Origin: Flavobacterium supellecticarium
Lineage (GTDB): Bacteria > Bacteroidota > Bacteroidia > Flavobacteriales > Flavobacteriaceae
DNA: 64,000 nucleotides
Reading direction: 5' to 3'
Assembly: GCF_004801375.1 (NCBI RefSeq)
Contig: NZ_SSNZ01000009.1
Span: 62,001-126,000 of the forward strand
The notes under the pieces are model-generated. The model searched no databases. It was not told where the DNA came from and saw only the letters and a program-made list of their open reading frames with translations. The position numbers and the translations under genes were made by a program. How positions within the stretch are numbered: position 1 is the first letter of the stretch; each line of letters starts with the position of its first letter. Shown in pieces: positions 35,393 through 44,609 of the stretch.

Positions 35393-36763
35393 TTATTCTA
35401 CAGACAATTTGTGTGTAGCAGTGCTACCCTCGCTGTCGGTAATATGAAGAATATATAAACCTGTAGCTAAGTGCGACGTTTTAATGTTGACTAGCTCCAG
35501 GTTTTTTGTTTTCTGAATATGAACCTGTTTTCCGTTCGTGTCGAAAATAGTAACGGTATCCGGATAGCTGTTGCCATTGGCTTTGATGTTGATTTCGGTT
35601 TTCGCCGGATTCGGATAAATCGTAAACGTGTTTCGGTTAAAATCGGCAGTACTTAGTGAACTGTCTTTTATCTTATAGATGGTTCCGCTGTTAATCGCAC
35701 CGATATACAATTCGCCATTCATATCTTCTCCAAAAGTTACAAAACTATTACCGCTAAAGTTCGTCGAGTAGGTTATGGTTCCGTTGTTGTCAACCATACC
35801 GATTCGGGGCGAACAATAATCCGTAAAGAAATATTTGTTCTGGAAATTAGGGTAAAGTGATCCGGTATAAACATAACCACCGGTTATCGAACAATTTCCG
35901 GCACTATGAGCGGTAACCGCCAGAGGAAAAGTCATCGACGATTGTGCGGGACATCCGGTGCTGGTATTGTAGGTGTTGTTTCCTTCATAACAACGCCAGC
36001 CATAGTTCAGTCCGGCTTGGTTGGATGCTACTTTATTAATCTCTTCGAAGGCATCCTGACCTACATCAGCGATCCATAAGTCACCATTGTTTCGGTTAAA
36101 GGAAAATTTCCACGGATTACGCAAGCCGATCGCCCAGATTTCGTCGGCACCAGCCACACCTACATACGGATTATTGACCGGAATGCCATAAGGTGATCCG
36201 GAATTCACATCAATTCGCAGCATTTTACCCAACAACTCGTTGATATTTTGCGCCCGGTTTCCGGGATCGCCACCGCTACCGCCATCACCCATACCGATGT
36301 ATAGATAGCCATCCGGGCCAAATTTTACAGATCCGCCATTGTGATTGGAAAATGGCTGGGTAATAGTAAGTAAAACAGAGGCACTTCCCGCATCGGCAAG
36401 ATTCGGATTGCTGCTATTCACACTGTAACGCGCAATTACCGTGTTTCCTGCGGTATTGGTATAGTTAATATAAAAATAACCATTACTGTTATAATTCGGA
36501 TGAAAGGCAAGACCGAGTAAACCGCGTTCTCCTCCGGAACTAATTAGACTGGTTACCGTTAGAAATGGTGTTGGATTAACGGTTCCGTTGGCATTAACTA
36601 TTTTAATGTTTCCGCCGCGTTCCACTACAAATAAACGGGAGTCGCCGGCATGTGTTATTTCGACCGGACTGGAAAAACCGGTTGCGAAACTTTCTAGTGC
36701 AACGGTCTGTGAAAAACCGATGTTGCTCGCTATAAGTGCCAGGGTAAGTAGTATTTTTTTCAT
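35393..36763 (-). CDS. Secreted PQQ-type sugar dehydrogenase with T9SS sorting domain
   Basis: A 456-residue exported protein: signal peptide (ending NIGFSQ), a six-bladed propeller of the soluble glucose/sorbosone dehydrogenase family (GERGLLGLAFHP, HNGGSVKFGPDGYLYIGMGDG, IWAIGLRNPWKFSF) and a C-terminal T9SS type A sorting domain (FTIYPNPAKTEINI, LATGLYILHI). The family oxidises aldoses with PQQ, though some members are hedgehog-interacting-like with no activity. Probably secreted or surface-bound. Single gene. Confidence 0.9.
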   Translation of the reverse strand: MKKILLTLALIASNIGFSQTVALESFATGFSSPVEITHAGDSRLFVVERGGNIKIVNANGTVNPTPFLTVTSLISSGGERGLLGLAFHPNYNSNGYFYINYTNTAGNTVIARYSVNSSNPNLADAGSASVLLTITQPFSNHNGGSVKFGPDGYLYIGMGDGGSGGDPGNRAQNINELLGKMLRIDVNSGSPYGIPVNNPYVGVAGADEIWAIGLRNPWKFSFNRNNGDLWIADVGQDAFEEINKVASNQAGLNYGWRCYEGNNTYNTSTGCPAQSSMTFPLAVTAHSAGNCSITGGYVYTGSLYPNFQNKYFFTDYCSPRIGMVDNNGTITYSTNFSGNSFVTFGEDMNGELYIGAINSGTIYKIKDSSLSTADFNRNTFTIYPNPAKTEINIKANGNSYPDTVTIFDTNGKQVHIQKTKNLELVNIKTSHLATGLYILHITDSEGSTATHKLSVE

Positions 36764-36971
36764 AGGATAGTTGGTGTTGGTTTGTAGTAAAAATAGTAAA
36801 AAAATATTTAGTACAGTTGTAACGGTTTAATTTTTAGTATAATAAGGACTTTAGCAGGACAATGTGAGTGTTGCTGTAATGTTGTATGAATCAATATTAT
36901 AATTTAGTCTATGCCCTGAACGGTTCTTTATTATTTGGTATGTATTACGTAAAATTTAATTTGACTCGGGA

Positions 36972-38420
36972 ATGAAAAAAATGCTGCAAAGTTTGACAGT
37001 GATCATAAGTCTGTTTTATGTAACGCTGGTAAAAAAATGTGATCAGGAATACGGTGTCAAACAGGAGGTTGCCAGAAATGAAAAAATGACTGTAAAAAGA
37101 CTGTCCGATGAAGAGATACGAAAGGTTTCCCATGTGTCAAAAAAATTGAATGAAGTATTGCTGGCATTGGTTGTGGATGCCTGTAACGCCGAGAATCGTT
37201 TGAGAGTAAACCGGGAGGAAGCTGTTTTTATTAAGGATAAAGAAATAACATCCTATACGTTTCCAATTATACGGGAATGTCCTGTTGATGCAATTGAAAA
37301 TCTTGTGCTGAATTTTTCAGAAAAAGGAGATTGTAATGTCTTTCTGACCAGATATGATCTGAAACGTACTCAGGTATTGGAACTCCATAATGTGCATAGT
37401 TTGGAAGATAAAATGGGTATTGCCATCCGAAAAAAAGTAGACAAAACCTCCAAAGAGCAAAATCTGTTTTATAAAGGTACTATATTCGCAAGGATTCCAA
37501 TAGTGTGGAACGACAGTGGTGAGGTGACATCCTCTTTGGAATGGTTGCAAAAACAGGAGAGTGACGATTTATACGGATTTGAAGAACAACAACAAAAAAC
37601 CTTTGGAAATACTACTGCTCCGGTTTTACAAATTCTAACCACACCGGTTGTGAGTATGACATTTGCATCGTTTTTAAAACGGTTTAAAGAAGAAATTACA
37701 ACCGTAAGTCCCAATAGTATCTGGTGGCGAACAAATGCCAGTGATACTGTAGTGGCCTATTTAAAGGAACAATTTGATTTCAAAACCGGATTGGAAACGC
37801 AGGAAGCAAATGATTTCGCGTCATGGGCTGTTGGTTATATGTGTAAAAATCCGGAAATAACCTGGGAACATATGGAAAAATGGTTTTTAGAACCGGAAGA
37901 AATAAGAGAAAAGACCCACAATAGCCGGTTCTGGGAAAAAACGATACAGAATTTTCAGACCAAAAAATTACCGTCCGACGATGCTTTTGTAGCAGTAGTT
38001 CCGAAACCTAAAGAATATAATCGCATCGATAGATCGGTTATTAAAGATGCTCAGGAACAATATTCCAGTCATTACGATTCGACCAGTGTCACGGAACACC
38101 AGAAGTTGAATAGCATAAATAAGTTACCCAAAAAGAAATGGGGGGGTGATTGTGAAGCCAATGATGTTTTGGTGGAAGATTTTAATAACGGGATGAATAA
38201 GATTTATGGAGATCCGACTTACAGACTGAAAGGACAGAAAGCAAACTTTACCAATTTTTTAAGGGATAAAACAGGGATTAATACCGTTGACAATACGGAT
38301 GTTGATGAAAACGGAGGCTCCGGACATGTGGATCTGATTACAAAAGTAAAATCCCTTACCGAAGCAGGGGCAAGCCAGCAAAAAGAAATACAGTATATTG
38401 AACTATTGGAGTTGGATTAA
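36972..38420 (+). CDS. Orphan exported protein of unknown function
   Basis: A 482-residue protein with a hydrophobic N-terminus (MKKMLQSLTVIISLFYVTLV then KKC, possibly a signal or anchor). No family is recognised over the first 370 residues, which are charged and contain segments such as FARIPIVWNDSGEV. The last about 100 residues have WGGDCEANDV, a middle block with YRLKGQKANFTNFLRDKTGI, and GGSGHVDL. Cys and GHVDL at this distance loosely recall Cys-His amidases (Tae4 or NlpC/P60 types), but the resemblance is weak. It has no operon partner and no adjacent immunity-like gene. Confidence 0.7.
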   Translation: MKKMLQSLTVIISLFYVTLVKKCDQEYGVKQEVARNEKMTVKRLSDEEIRKVSHVSKKLNEVLLALVVDACNAENRLRVNREEAVFIKDKEITSYTFPIIRECPVDAIENLVLNFSEKGDCNVFLTRYDLKRTQVLELHNVHSLEDKMGIAIRKKVDKTSKEQNLFYKGTIFARIPIVWNDSGEVTSSLEWLQKQESDDLYGFEEQQQKTFGNTTAPVLQILTTPVVSMTFASFLKRFKEEITTVSPNSIWWRTNASDTVVAYLKEQFDFKTGLETQEANDFASWAVGYMCKNPEITWEHMEKWFLEPEEIREKTHNSRFWEKTIQNFQTKKLPSDDAFVAVVPKPKEYNRIDRSVIKDAQEQYSSHYDSTSVTEHQKLNSINKLPKKKWGGDCEANDVLVEDFNNGMNKIYGDPTYRLKGQKANFTNFLRDKTGINTVDNTDVDENGGSGHVDLITKVKSLTEAGASQQKEIQYIELLELD

Positions 38421-38489
38421 GAAACACTGCTCTTTAAAGATATAGCCGCTTGCTTTTTTGATGACCTGAGTTACAATTGTTTTTAAAAA

Positions 38490-38514
38490 AAAGAACCTCT
38501 CCAGAGGAGAGGCT
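38490..38514 (-). terminator. Terminator after the DUF4139 gene
   Basis: Arms GAACCTCTCC and GGAGAGGCTC around AGA; read on the minus strand the hairpin ends in a run of T residues. Confidence 0.75.
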
Positions 38515-38521
38515 CAATTTT

Positions 38522-40141
38522 CTAAAGATTTCCGATTATCTTGTCTTTAGGGTATTTAACGGTATAGCTGATGCGGATTTTTTTCGTCTCATTCGGTTTT
38601 AAATGGAACTCCCAACTTAATAAACCGGTTTCGGAATTAACCTTCGCACCCTCTTTTTGTTTTAATTCGATTTCAATTTCCTTATCGCTGCTTAATGGAT
38701 ACTGATCCTCCAGTTTTAACAAAACAGATTCTTTTTTGTTGTTACGGATCGTAATGTCATATGTGAAAGTTTGTTCTTTTTTGGCAGACAGGAATTTAAC
38801 ACCGGATTTATCGACAACTTTTTCACGCGTGATCACAACTTTTTTGTCGCGTCCCATACTAAGATTCAACGTGTCGGATGTTTGTCCCGGATTGACAAGG
38901 GTTTTACCGACATACATTCCCTCGAAAATGATATTGGCTTCGCCTTTTAACAGATTGTATTTGCCATAATCAGTAATCTCGGCCAATAAAAAGGATTCCT
39001 TATCCAGTTTGGGCGCTGCATAATATTTATACGTAGCCGGCAATTTGATCTCTTTTAACGAAACGCTATGGGTTTTACCATTCGACAGGATGTCATACGG
39101 AATATCAATATCAAACGAAACATTTAACTGATTTTCGTTGATCATGGTATAATCCGAAACCGTACTTCTTGCTTGTAATCCGGAAACTTTTCCTCGAATC
39201 CCGACTGCTGAGACTGCAACCTCTTCCAGTCGATCATGGTTAGCTTTGACTTGTGGTACGGCAGAATATATTTGTTGGTACGCTAAAAACCAGGGGTTGA
39301 TTACAGGTGCCTGATTGTTCTGGTTCGGGATGCCGCTGGAAAGAGTTAGTTTTACTTTTCTCCAGTCGACTCCAGTGTTTTGAACCACTTGTGCTTTATA
39401 CAACATGTTTACTGGCGATGCAATATTATCAGCGCGAAGCTCATAAAACGGCGACCAACGCGCATTGTTTGTCAGATACGAAACATCCAGTGTTATCGCT
39501 CCGGCGGTTTGGTTCATCACTTGTAATACCAGTTTTCCAGTCGCATTTTTTTCTTCCTTGTTGCTGTTGATTTCCAGTTTGGTATTGAGCTTGGTTAACA
39601 GATCCGACAGTTTCTTTTCGCGTTCGTTTAAAACGTCTATTGTATTACTGATTTCGGTGCGTTTTGTTTTGTAATACTCCACCATTTTCATCAGTTCCGT
39701 GACACTCAAACCGGTATTTGCCCCATATACCTGTTGATTTCGATCCAGAATTTCAATGGTTTTCATTTCAGAAGTCCGCGTGTTGTTTAAACGATCCAGT
39801 TCTTTTTGTACAATTTTGATGCTATCCCGTACTTTTTTAATAGCTGGTGAACTTTCATCGATGTCGTATTCACTGATATAATCGTTCGTGAATTGTGAGG
39901 AAAGTACTGTAAGGCTCGAAGGCGCACCGATCTGGACTGTGTTTTCATTCAGATAATTCGCTACATTTTTGATAACGATTTCATGTGTTCCGGCCGGAAG
40001 ATTCAGATGAGCTGTTTGTGATATTTCTGCGGCGTTAAAATATACGGTAACTGCATTGACTTTGGCTGTCGTAAAAACAGGCTTTTGGGCGAATACCATT
40101 CCGGATAGGGCGAATAGGAGTATCGTGATAAACTTTTTCAT
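38522..40141 (-). CDS. DUF4139 (MuiA-like) exported protein
   Basis: A 539-residue protein with signal peptide (MKKFITILLFALSGMVFAQ). The N-terminal part is DUF4140-like (VNAVTVYFNAAEISQTAHL), a coiled coil follows (residues about 95-200) and the C-terminal part is DUF4139 (NNARWSPFYELRAD, DITIRNNKKESV, KDKIIG). The family includes mucoidy inhibitor A; its function is unsettled. Between the two parts sits a short LEEVAVSAVGIRG segment that resembles the plug-box linker of SusC-like receptors. It may be followed by nothing else; upstream is a toroid-protein gene on the same strand. Confidence 0.85.
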   Translation of the reverse strand: MKKFITILLFALSGMVFAQKPVFTTAKVNAVTVYFNAAEISQTAHLNLPAGTHEIVIKNVANYLNENTVQIGAPSSLTVLSSQFTNDYISEYDIDESSPAIKKVRDSIKIVQKELDRLNNTRTSEMKTIEILDRNQQVYGANTGLSVTELMKMVEYYKTKRTEISNTIDVLNEREKKLSDLLTKLNTKLEINSNKEEKNATGKLVLQVMNQTAGAITLDVSYLTNNARWSPFYELRADNIASPVNMLYKAQVVQNTGVDWRKVKLTLSSGIPNQNNQAPVINPWFLAYQQIYSAVPQVKANHDRLEEVAVSAVGIRGKVSGLQARSTVSDYTMINENQLNVSFDIDIPYDILSNGKTHSVSLKEIKLPATYKYYAAPKLDKESFLLAEITDYGKYNLLKGEANIIFEGMYVGKTLVNPGQTSDTLNLSMGRDKKVVITREKVVDKSGVKFLSAKKEQTFTYDITIRNNKKESVLLKLEDQYPLSSDKEIEIELKQKEGAKVNSETGLLSWEFHLKPNETKKIRISYTVKYPKDKIIGNL

Positions 40142-40192
40142 GTTTTTTTAGTAAATATAATGTTTTGTAAATTGTTTACGAACCGTTATGTT

Positions 40193-40306
40193 TTAGGTTC
40201 TTTTACGACCGGTAGCGTTGGCAAAGACCACGATGCCGATAAAAAATGCGGTAAGGATAAAGACTGTTGGCATTTCGTTTTTATTTTTGGAAAGAGTGGA
40301 TGTCAT
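40193..40306 (-). CDS. Possible small single-pass membrane protein (37 residues)
   Basis: An ATG at 40306 opens a 37-codon frame ending in TAA at 40193. It would encode a charged N-terminus (MTSTLSKNKNEM), one membrane helix (VFILTAFFIGIVVFANA) and a basic tail (GRKRT). It overlaps the last 26 bases of the toroid-protein gene in another frame, a layout typical of coupled small genes. No homologue is recognised. Confidence 0.35.
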   Translation of the reverse strand: MTSTLSKNKNEMPTVFILTAFFIGIVVFANATGRKRT

Positions 40307-41573
40307 TTTCAATCGTCAGGATTAACAAACAGGTGGCGGTACAAAAAACCGGACTGGTAATGCAATGGTGACCGTTCCAGCTACCATTGTTGTTTTGTAT
40401 GTTGATCAGCTTTCCGCTAACGTTGTCATACCAGTTTTTCCAGTCATTGTCTTTTTTAACCAACATGGATTCACCTGTTTGCAGAAAGCTCATAAATTCT
40501 TCACCACCATTATTTCCGAAACCATTCATTACACCATTGTCCATTGCCTGTACTTTTGCGGCTTTATACACTTTTGATGCAACATCGTAGGACGCGGCTT
40601 TTTCTTTCGAAATACCAATCTTTTGCAGGTTCTCGCGGTTGAGTTCGGCTGTTTTACCGATTTTACCTTCTGCTTTGGCTTTGGTAAACAGTTCTTCTGC
40701 TTCTTTGGCTTCGGAGGCACTTCCACGAACGGAACTACTCACCGCATAAAGCATAATGCCAGCACCATCTTCGGTTTTGGCGGTATTACTTTCCGTATTG
40801 TAATTGCTTTTCTGATAATTACGGGCAGCGGTGATTTTGTCTTCGTTTACGGTAATGTTTTTGTTTTTCTTGGCCTGCTCCAATCCCGAACTGGCAAAGG
40901 ACGATTGTAACACACCAGCCCAACCGGCTCCGTTTACTTTCCCGTTGGTGTCGTAGGATTTCTCAATTTTGTTAACGCAGATTTGTATGGCGTTCTCAAC
41001 GCGTCGCGACGGATTCTTTTCGGCTACCTGATTTAAAAATTGAAGCGCTAGTGCGGCATCAATATTTTCGCCCAGTTTGCGTTGTATCTGTGTGCCGCGA
41101 ACCTGCGTGATATAAGCACTGTTTTTATTGGTTTCGATCTGTTGTAACAGATAGTCCAGCGCATTGGAAAGTTGTTTTTGATAAGGCCCTTTGGTCGTGG
41201 TATAGCCCATACGGTATAAGGCCATCGCAGCCATCGCAGTTGTAGCCGGATCGGATTGTACAGCATGCGGGTTCATTTCGCCCTGATTGCTGTGCGAACC
41301 GGCGCCCCAGCCTCCGTCGTTGTTTTGTGCGGAAACTAACCATTTTTCACCTTTTTGCACAACGTTTTTTAGAGAAGCATCATTTTTATATTGGGCATAT
41401 TCCGCAACAGGTTGTTCGCCCATAACCGACATGAAAACACAAGGTTGTTCTTCCGGTGCTTTTTGGGTATGTAGTACGGTTGTTTCAGTCGATTCCGGTT
41501 TTCCGGTTTTGATCATTACTCCGGTCAACACTACCGAAGTTGTTAAAGCTAGTAAAAGATTCTCGGTTTTCAT
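40281..41573 (-). CDS. Prenyltransferase/terpene-cyclase-repeat (alpha-alpha toroid) protein
   Basis: A 430-residue protein with an N-terminal hydrophobic segment (NLLLALTTSVVLTGVMI), then an alpha/alpha-toroid. The repeats are marked by QNNDGGWGAGS near residue 88 and by IQNNNGSWNGHHCITSPVFCTATCLL at the end (split here as IQNNNGSWNGHH and CITSPVFCTATCLL); both are QW-type motifs of squalene/oxidosqualene cyclases. SDPATTAMAAMAL precedes the second helix. The cyclase DxDD acid motif is not seen, so enzymatic cyclisation is unlikely. The family also includes complement-like and pectate-lyase-like proteins. Function unknown; envelope location inferred. Confidence 0.75.
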   Translation of the reverse strand: MKTENLLLALTTSVVLTGVMIKTGKPESTETTVLHTQKAPEEQPCVFMSVMGEQPVAEYAQYKNDASLKNVVQKGEKWLVSAQNNDGGWGAGSHSNQGEMNPHAVQSDPATTAMAAMALYRMGYTTTKGPYQKQLSNALDYLLQQIETNKNSAYITQVRGTQIQRKLGENIDAALALQFLNQVAEKNPSRRVENAIQICVNKIEKSYDTNGKVNGAGWAGVLQSSFASSGLEQAKKNKNITVNEDKITAARNYQKSNYNTESNTAKTEDGAGIMLYAVSSSVRGSASEAKEAEELFTKAKAEGKIGKTAELNRENLQKIGISKEKAASYDVASKVYKAAKVQAMDNGVMNGFGNNGGEEFMSFLQTGESMLVKKDNDWKNWYDNVSGKLINIQNNNGSWNGHHCITSPVFCTATCLLILTIENDIHSFQK

Positions 41574-41681
41574 GATTTTCGGTTTTTTAAAGATTACAGT
41601 TCAAAAGTAGTCGTATCGTAAATGCGGTTTTGGCAGAATGGGTGAAAGCGGCTTTTTACTTGGTGAAAGAATTGTAGCAAC

Positions 41682-42635
41682 TTATTTGGAAGTACTTAGC
41701 TGTAAGGATTTCAGATCACCGGATGGTGTTATCAGTATATATTCCTTTTCATTTTTTGGCGCTGGCTTTTTGGTGCGAGTGATGGCAATTTTAACCTCAT
41801 ATTGCACTTGAATCACCGGTTCGAGTATGGTTGGATTCACAACAAAATCAAAATCCTTGTTTACAATGGGTTGGTAATACAGTGTTGTCGATTTGGTAGC
41901 CTGGTTGACATTGGCGAATTTTTTAAGCGAAAGCGATGAACTGCTATAGGCTTCATACGATTTATACATTTCAACCGGAAGTGTGATGCTGTAACCGTCC
42001 GCTATTTTTTTCTCGGCATTCGTAAACGTTTCACCCAACAGTATTTCGTAATTTTTGGCTTTTTCCAAAACCAGAAGTCGGGCTTTGTTCATCAGGTCTT
42101 TTTTAACCGTTTCCAAAGTATTCGAAAAGTAATCTACCCGTACGAGGTCGTAAATTTCATTGGCGGATAGAATCTTCATAAAATCGTCCAGGAGATTCGG
42201 ATCGGTATATTTAATATGAATGTTCTTTTTTAGCTCAAAACCTACCGGGATTTCATTATAGGTTTTCCGACTGAATAGTTTTCGGTCAACTGTATAATCA
42301 TACATCGGAACAAAAGTGATCATATCTACAAAGGTTTCCACACCTTTTTTTAATCGGATTTCTTTTAACGACTGACCAATGCGCTTGTCGATGATCTCAT
42401 TGACTTCTTCTGTAGAGGAACCGGTTTGGGTAACCTGGAAAATAGCGACATATGCATCGGCTTTCACATTGGCCAGACCTTTTACACTGGCGATGATATC
42501 GGCATTGGAAGGGAAATTCACATTGATCGAATTGTCGGTAAATACAACCTGGTTTTTATAATTGATATTCCCGGAAACTTGTGCAAAAGCAAAATGTACC
42601 GTCAATAAGCTTGCAAAGAGTAGTATTTTTTTCAT
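41682..42635 (-). CDS. SIMPL-domain-like (DUF541) exported protein
   Basis: The start at 42635 gives a signal peptide (MKKILLFASLLTVHFAFAQ) and 317 residues; an upstream ATG at 42860 would add 75 residues of unlikely sequence overlapping the divergent kinase gene. The mature part has the repeated alpha-beta pattern of SIMPL/DUF541 proteins (NADIIASVKGLANVKADAYVAI, TGSSTEEVNEIIDKRI and LLVLEKAKNYEILLG). These are small periplasmic proteins of unknown function, some linked to oxidative stress. It is divergent from the histidine kinase. Confidence 0.7.
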   Translation of the reverse strand: MKKILLFASLLTVHFAFAQVSGNINYKNQVVFTDNSINVNFPSNADIIASVKGLANVKADAYVAIFQVTQTGSSTEEVNEIIDKRIGQSLKEIRLKKGVETFVDMITFVPMYDYTVDRKLFSRKTYNEIPVGFELKKNIHIKYTDPNLLDDFMKILSANEIYDLVRVDYFSNTLETVKKDLMNKARLLVLEKAKNYEILLGETFTNAEKKIADGYSITLPVEMYKSYEAYSSSSLSLKKFANVNQATKSTTLYYQPIVNKDFDFVVNPTILEPVIQVQYEVKIAITRTKKPAPKNEKEYILITPSGDLKSLQLSTSK

Positions 42636-42785
42636 GTCGGAGGTTTTAAGGTTCGGAGCAAATGTATTAATCGAAAAAACGTACTTTTGGAAGAACGGGT
42701 GAAACGTGAATCCGACTTGGTGAATGCTATAGGAAAGGATTTTGGTTTTAACGTACTTTACATTCAGAAAAACAAGTAAAACAGC

Positions 42786-44603
42786 ATGCGGTATATAACG
42801 TATATCTTGATCGGATTGGGTATCGGACTTTTGACTCCGCAGCAGGCGATTGCCCAACAAATCAATACCGAAAAAGCGAGTAAAAGTGTTAGTGGGAAAC
42901 TGAGTAAAGCAGCTGATGAACTGGCCAAATCCTTAGACGCGAACGATGAGGTAAAGATTGCAGCGAGTTACGAAAAGCTCGCACAGGAGTTTATTGATGC
43001 TGACGATCCGGTGAAAGGAGAAGAATATCTTAAAAAAGCACTCGAAAGTTTTACCCGATTGAAACGGAAAGAAGACATTGCCCGGGTAACGCGAAATCTG
43101 GCGCGAACTCAGGAGAGTCAGAATAAATATAAAGCGGCGATAAGTAATTATCAGACCGCGAGTGCTATTACGGTAGATAAAAGCGCGATTGAGGTCAATC
43201 AGAATGATGCCAAGCGCTTGCAAAGTCCCCAAAATCCGGCGGCACAGTATGATTATGTCAATTCCAATATCAAATTGCTGGAAAAAGAAAACCGAAGCGA
43301 AGAAGTAGCCGATGCCTATGTGCAAAAAGCGGAAATGAGTCTGAAGAAGCGGAATAAAGCCGAAGCCATTGAAAGCTATAATCAGGCGATTACGTTTGTT
43401 AAAGACAAGCCGGAAGCAGTGATCAAACTCAAAAATGAAATCGCAAAAGTTTATACTGCCGATAATCAGTTTGACGAAGCTATCAGTATTTCCGAAAAAC
43501 TATTGGCCGATGCAAGAGCGCGCCAGGATTTTGATACCGAAATAACGCAATTGCAATCGTTGGCAACCATCTATTTTAAAAAGAAAGAACCGGAAAAAGC
43601 AACACACGCCTTAAAAGAAGCCTATGAACGAGCAACCGAAAAAGGAAAAACCGATGCCGTAAAAAAGAGCCTCGAAAGATTGCTTAACTATTACCGACAA
43701 ACCGGAAATTATAAGGAGAGTACACAGTTATACGAGCAATTCTTTCAAAACTACGAACAGCTAACCCGAAAAGACAGTGCGCAAGCCGACCAGTTGGCCT
43801 TTCAGGTAACGGAAGAAAAAATTCGTCAGCTGGAAAAAGAAAAAGTGTTAAAAGATGAATTGATCACCAAAAAAAACACCTTTAATTATTTTCTGATCGG
43901 GTCTATGGGATTGCTGTTGTTGCTTTTAGGATTGATCATAAAAGCTTTGTATTCGATCAAAACAAAGAATAAAGAAATCGCCTTACAGTCGTTGCGACGG
44001 GAAATGAATCCGCATTTTATTTTTAACAGTCTCAATAGCGTCAATCAGTTTATCTCGCAAAACCGCGAGCTGGAAGCGAATAAGTATCTGACGTCCTATT
44101 CGAAGCTGATGCGGAATATGATGGAGAATTCGAACAAGGATTTTATCGCCTTGGGAAGTGAAATCGAACAATTGCGGAAATACCTCGATCTTGAACACAT
44201 GCGTTTCGAAGATCAGTTTGAATATACCATCACGGTGGATGAAAAACTCGATACGGAAACCATTCAGATTCCTAATATGATCATTCAACCTCAACTGGAA
44301 AATGCCATTTGGCACGGACTTCGGTACAAAGAGGAGAAAGGATTGTTACAATTGCGTTTTCTCCTTGAAAATGGAAGTGTTGTGGTTGTGATCGAGGACA
44401 ATGGTATCGGATTGACCAAAAGTCGGGAACTGAAAACCAAAAATCAGAAAGTTCACCAGTCGAGAGGACTTACCAATACCAAAGAGCGGATTGGGTTGTT
44501 AAACGAATTGTATAAAAAAGAGATTGCCTTACAGATTGTTGAAAAAACAGAGCCGGAAACCGGGACTATTGTAACCCTGCGTTTTTCCCGGATTGAAAAG
44601 TAG
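42786..44603 (+). CDS. LytS-type sensor histidine kinase with TPR region
   Basis: A 605-residue kinase: signal peptide (to about residue 24), periplasmic TPR-like repeats (residues about 30-345), a coiled coil, one membrane helix (YFLIGSMGLLLLLLGLIIKA) and a cytoplasmic His_kinase domain with MNPHFIFNSLNSVNQF (phospho-His near residue 409) and the ATP-binding part (QPQLENAIWHG, IEDNGIGL, RGLTNTKERI). It would pass a signal to the LytTR regulator 6 bases downstream. The signal is unknown; TPRs suggest protein-protein sensing. Confidence 0.93.
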   Translation: MRYITYILIGLGIGLLTPQQAIAQQINTEKASKSVSGKLSKAADELAKSLDANDEVKIAASYEKLAQEFIDADDPVKGEEYLKKALESFTRLKRKEDIARVTRNLARTQESQNKYKAAISNYQTASAITVDKSAIEVNQNDAKRLQSPQNPAAQYDYVNSNIKLLEKENRSEEVADAYVQKAEMSLKKRNKAEAIESYNQAITFVKDKPEAVIKLKNEIAKVYTADNQFDEAISISEKLLADARARQDFDTEITQLQSLATIYFKKKEPEKATHALKEAYERATEKGKTDAVKKSLERLLNYYRQTGNYKESTQLYEQFFQNYEQLTRKDSAQADQLAFQVTEEKIRQLEKEKVLKDELITKKNTFNYFLIGSMGLLLLLLGLIIKALYSIKTKNKEIALQSLRREMNPHFIFNSLNSVNQFISQNRELEANKYLTSYSKLMRNMMENSNKDFIALGSEIEQLRKYLDLEHMRFEDQFEYTITVDEKLDTETIQIPNMIIQPQLENAIWHGLRYKEEKGLLQLRFLLENGSVVVVIEDNGIGLTKSRELKTKNQKVHQSRGLTNTKERIGLLNELYKKEIALQIVEKTEPETGTIVTLRFSRIEK

Positions 44604-44609
44604 AATACC

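Noticed and set aside
40160..40360. 66-codon plus-strand frame between the DUF4139 and toroid genes
   Set aside because: It runs antisense into the toroid gene; the minus-strand small frame at 40193-40306 is a better candidate.
42636..42860. Upstream extension of the SIMPL-like gene by 75 residues
   Set aside because: It overlaps the divergent kinase gene and would bury a good signal peptide; the ATG at 42635 is preferred.
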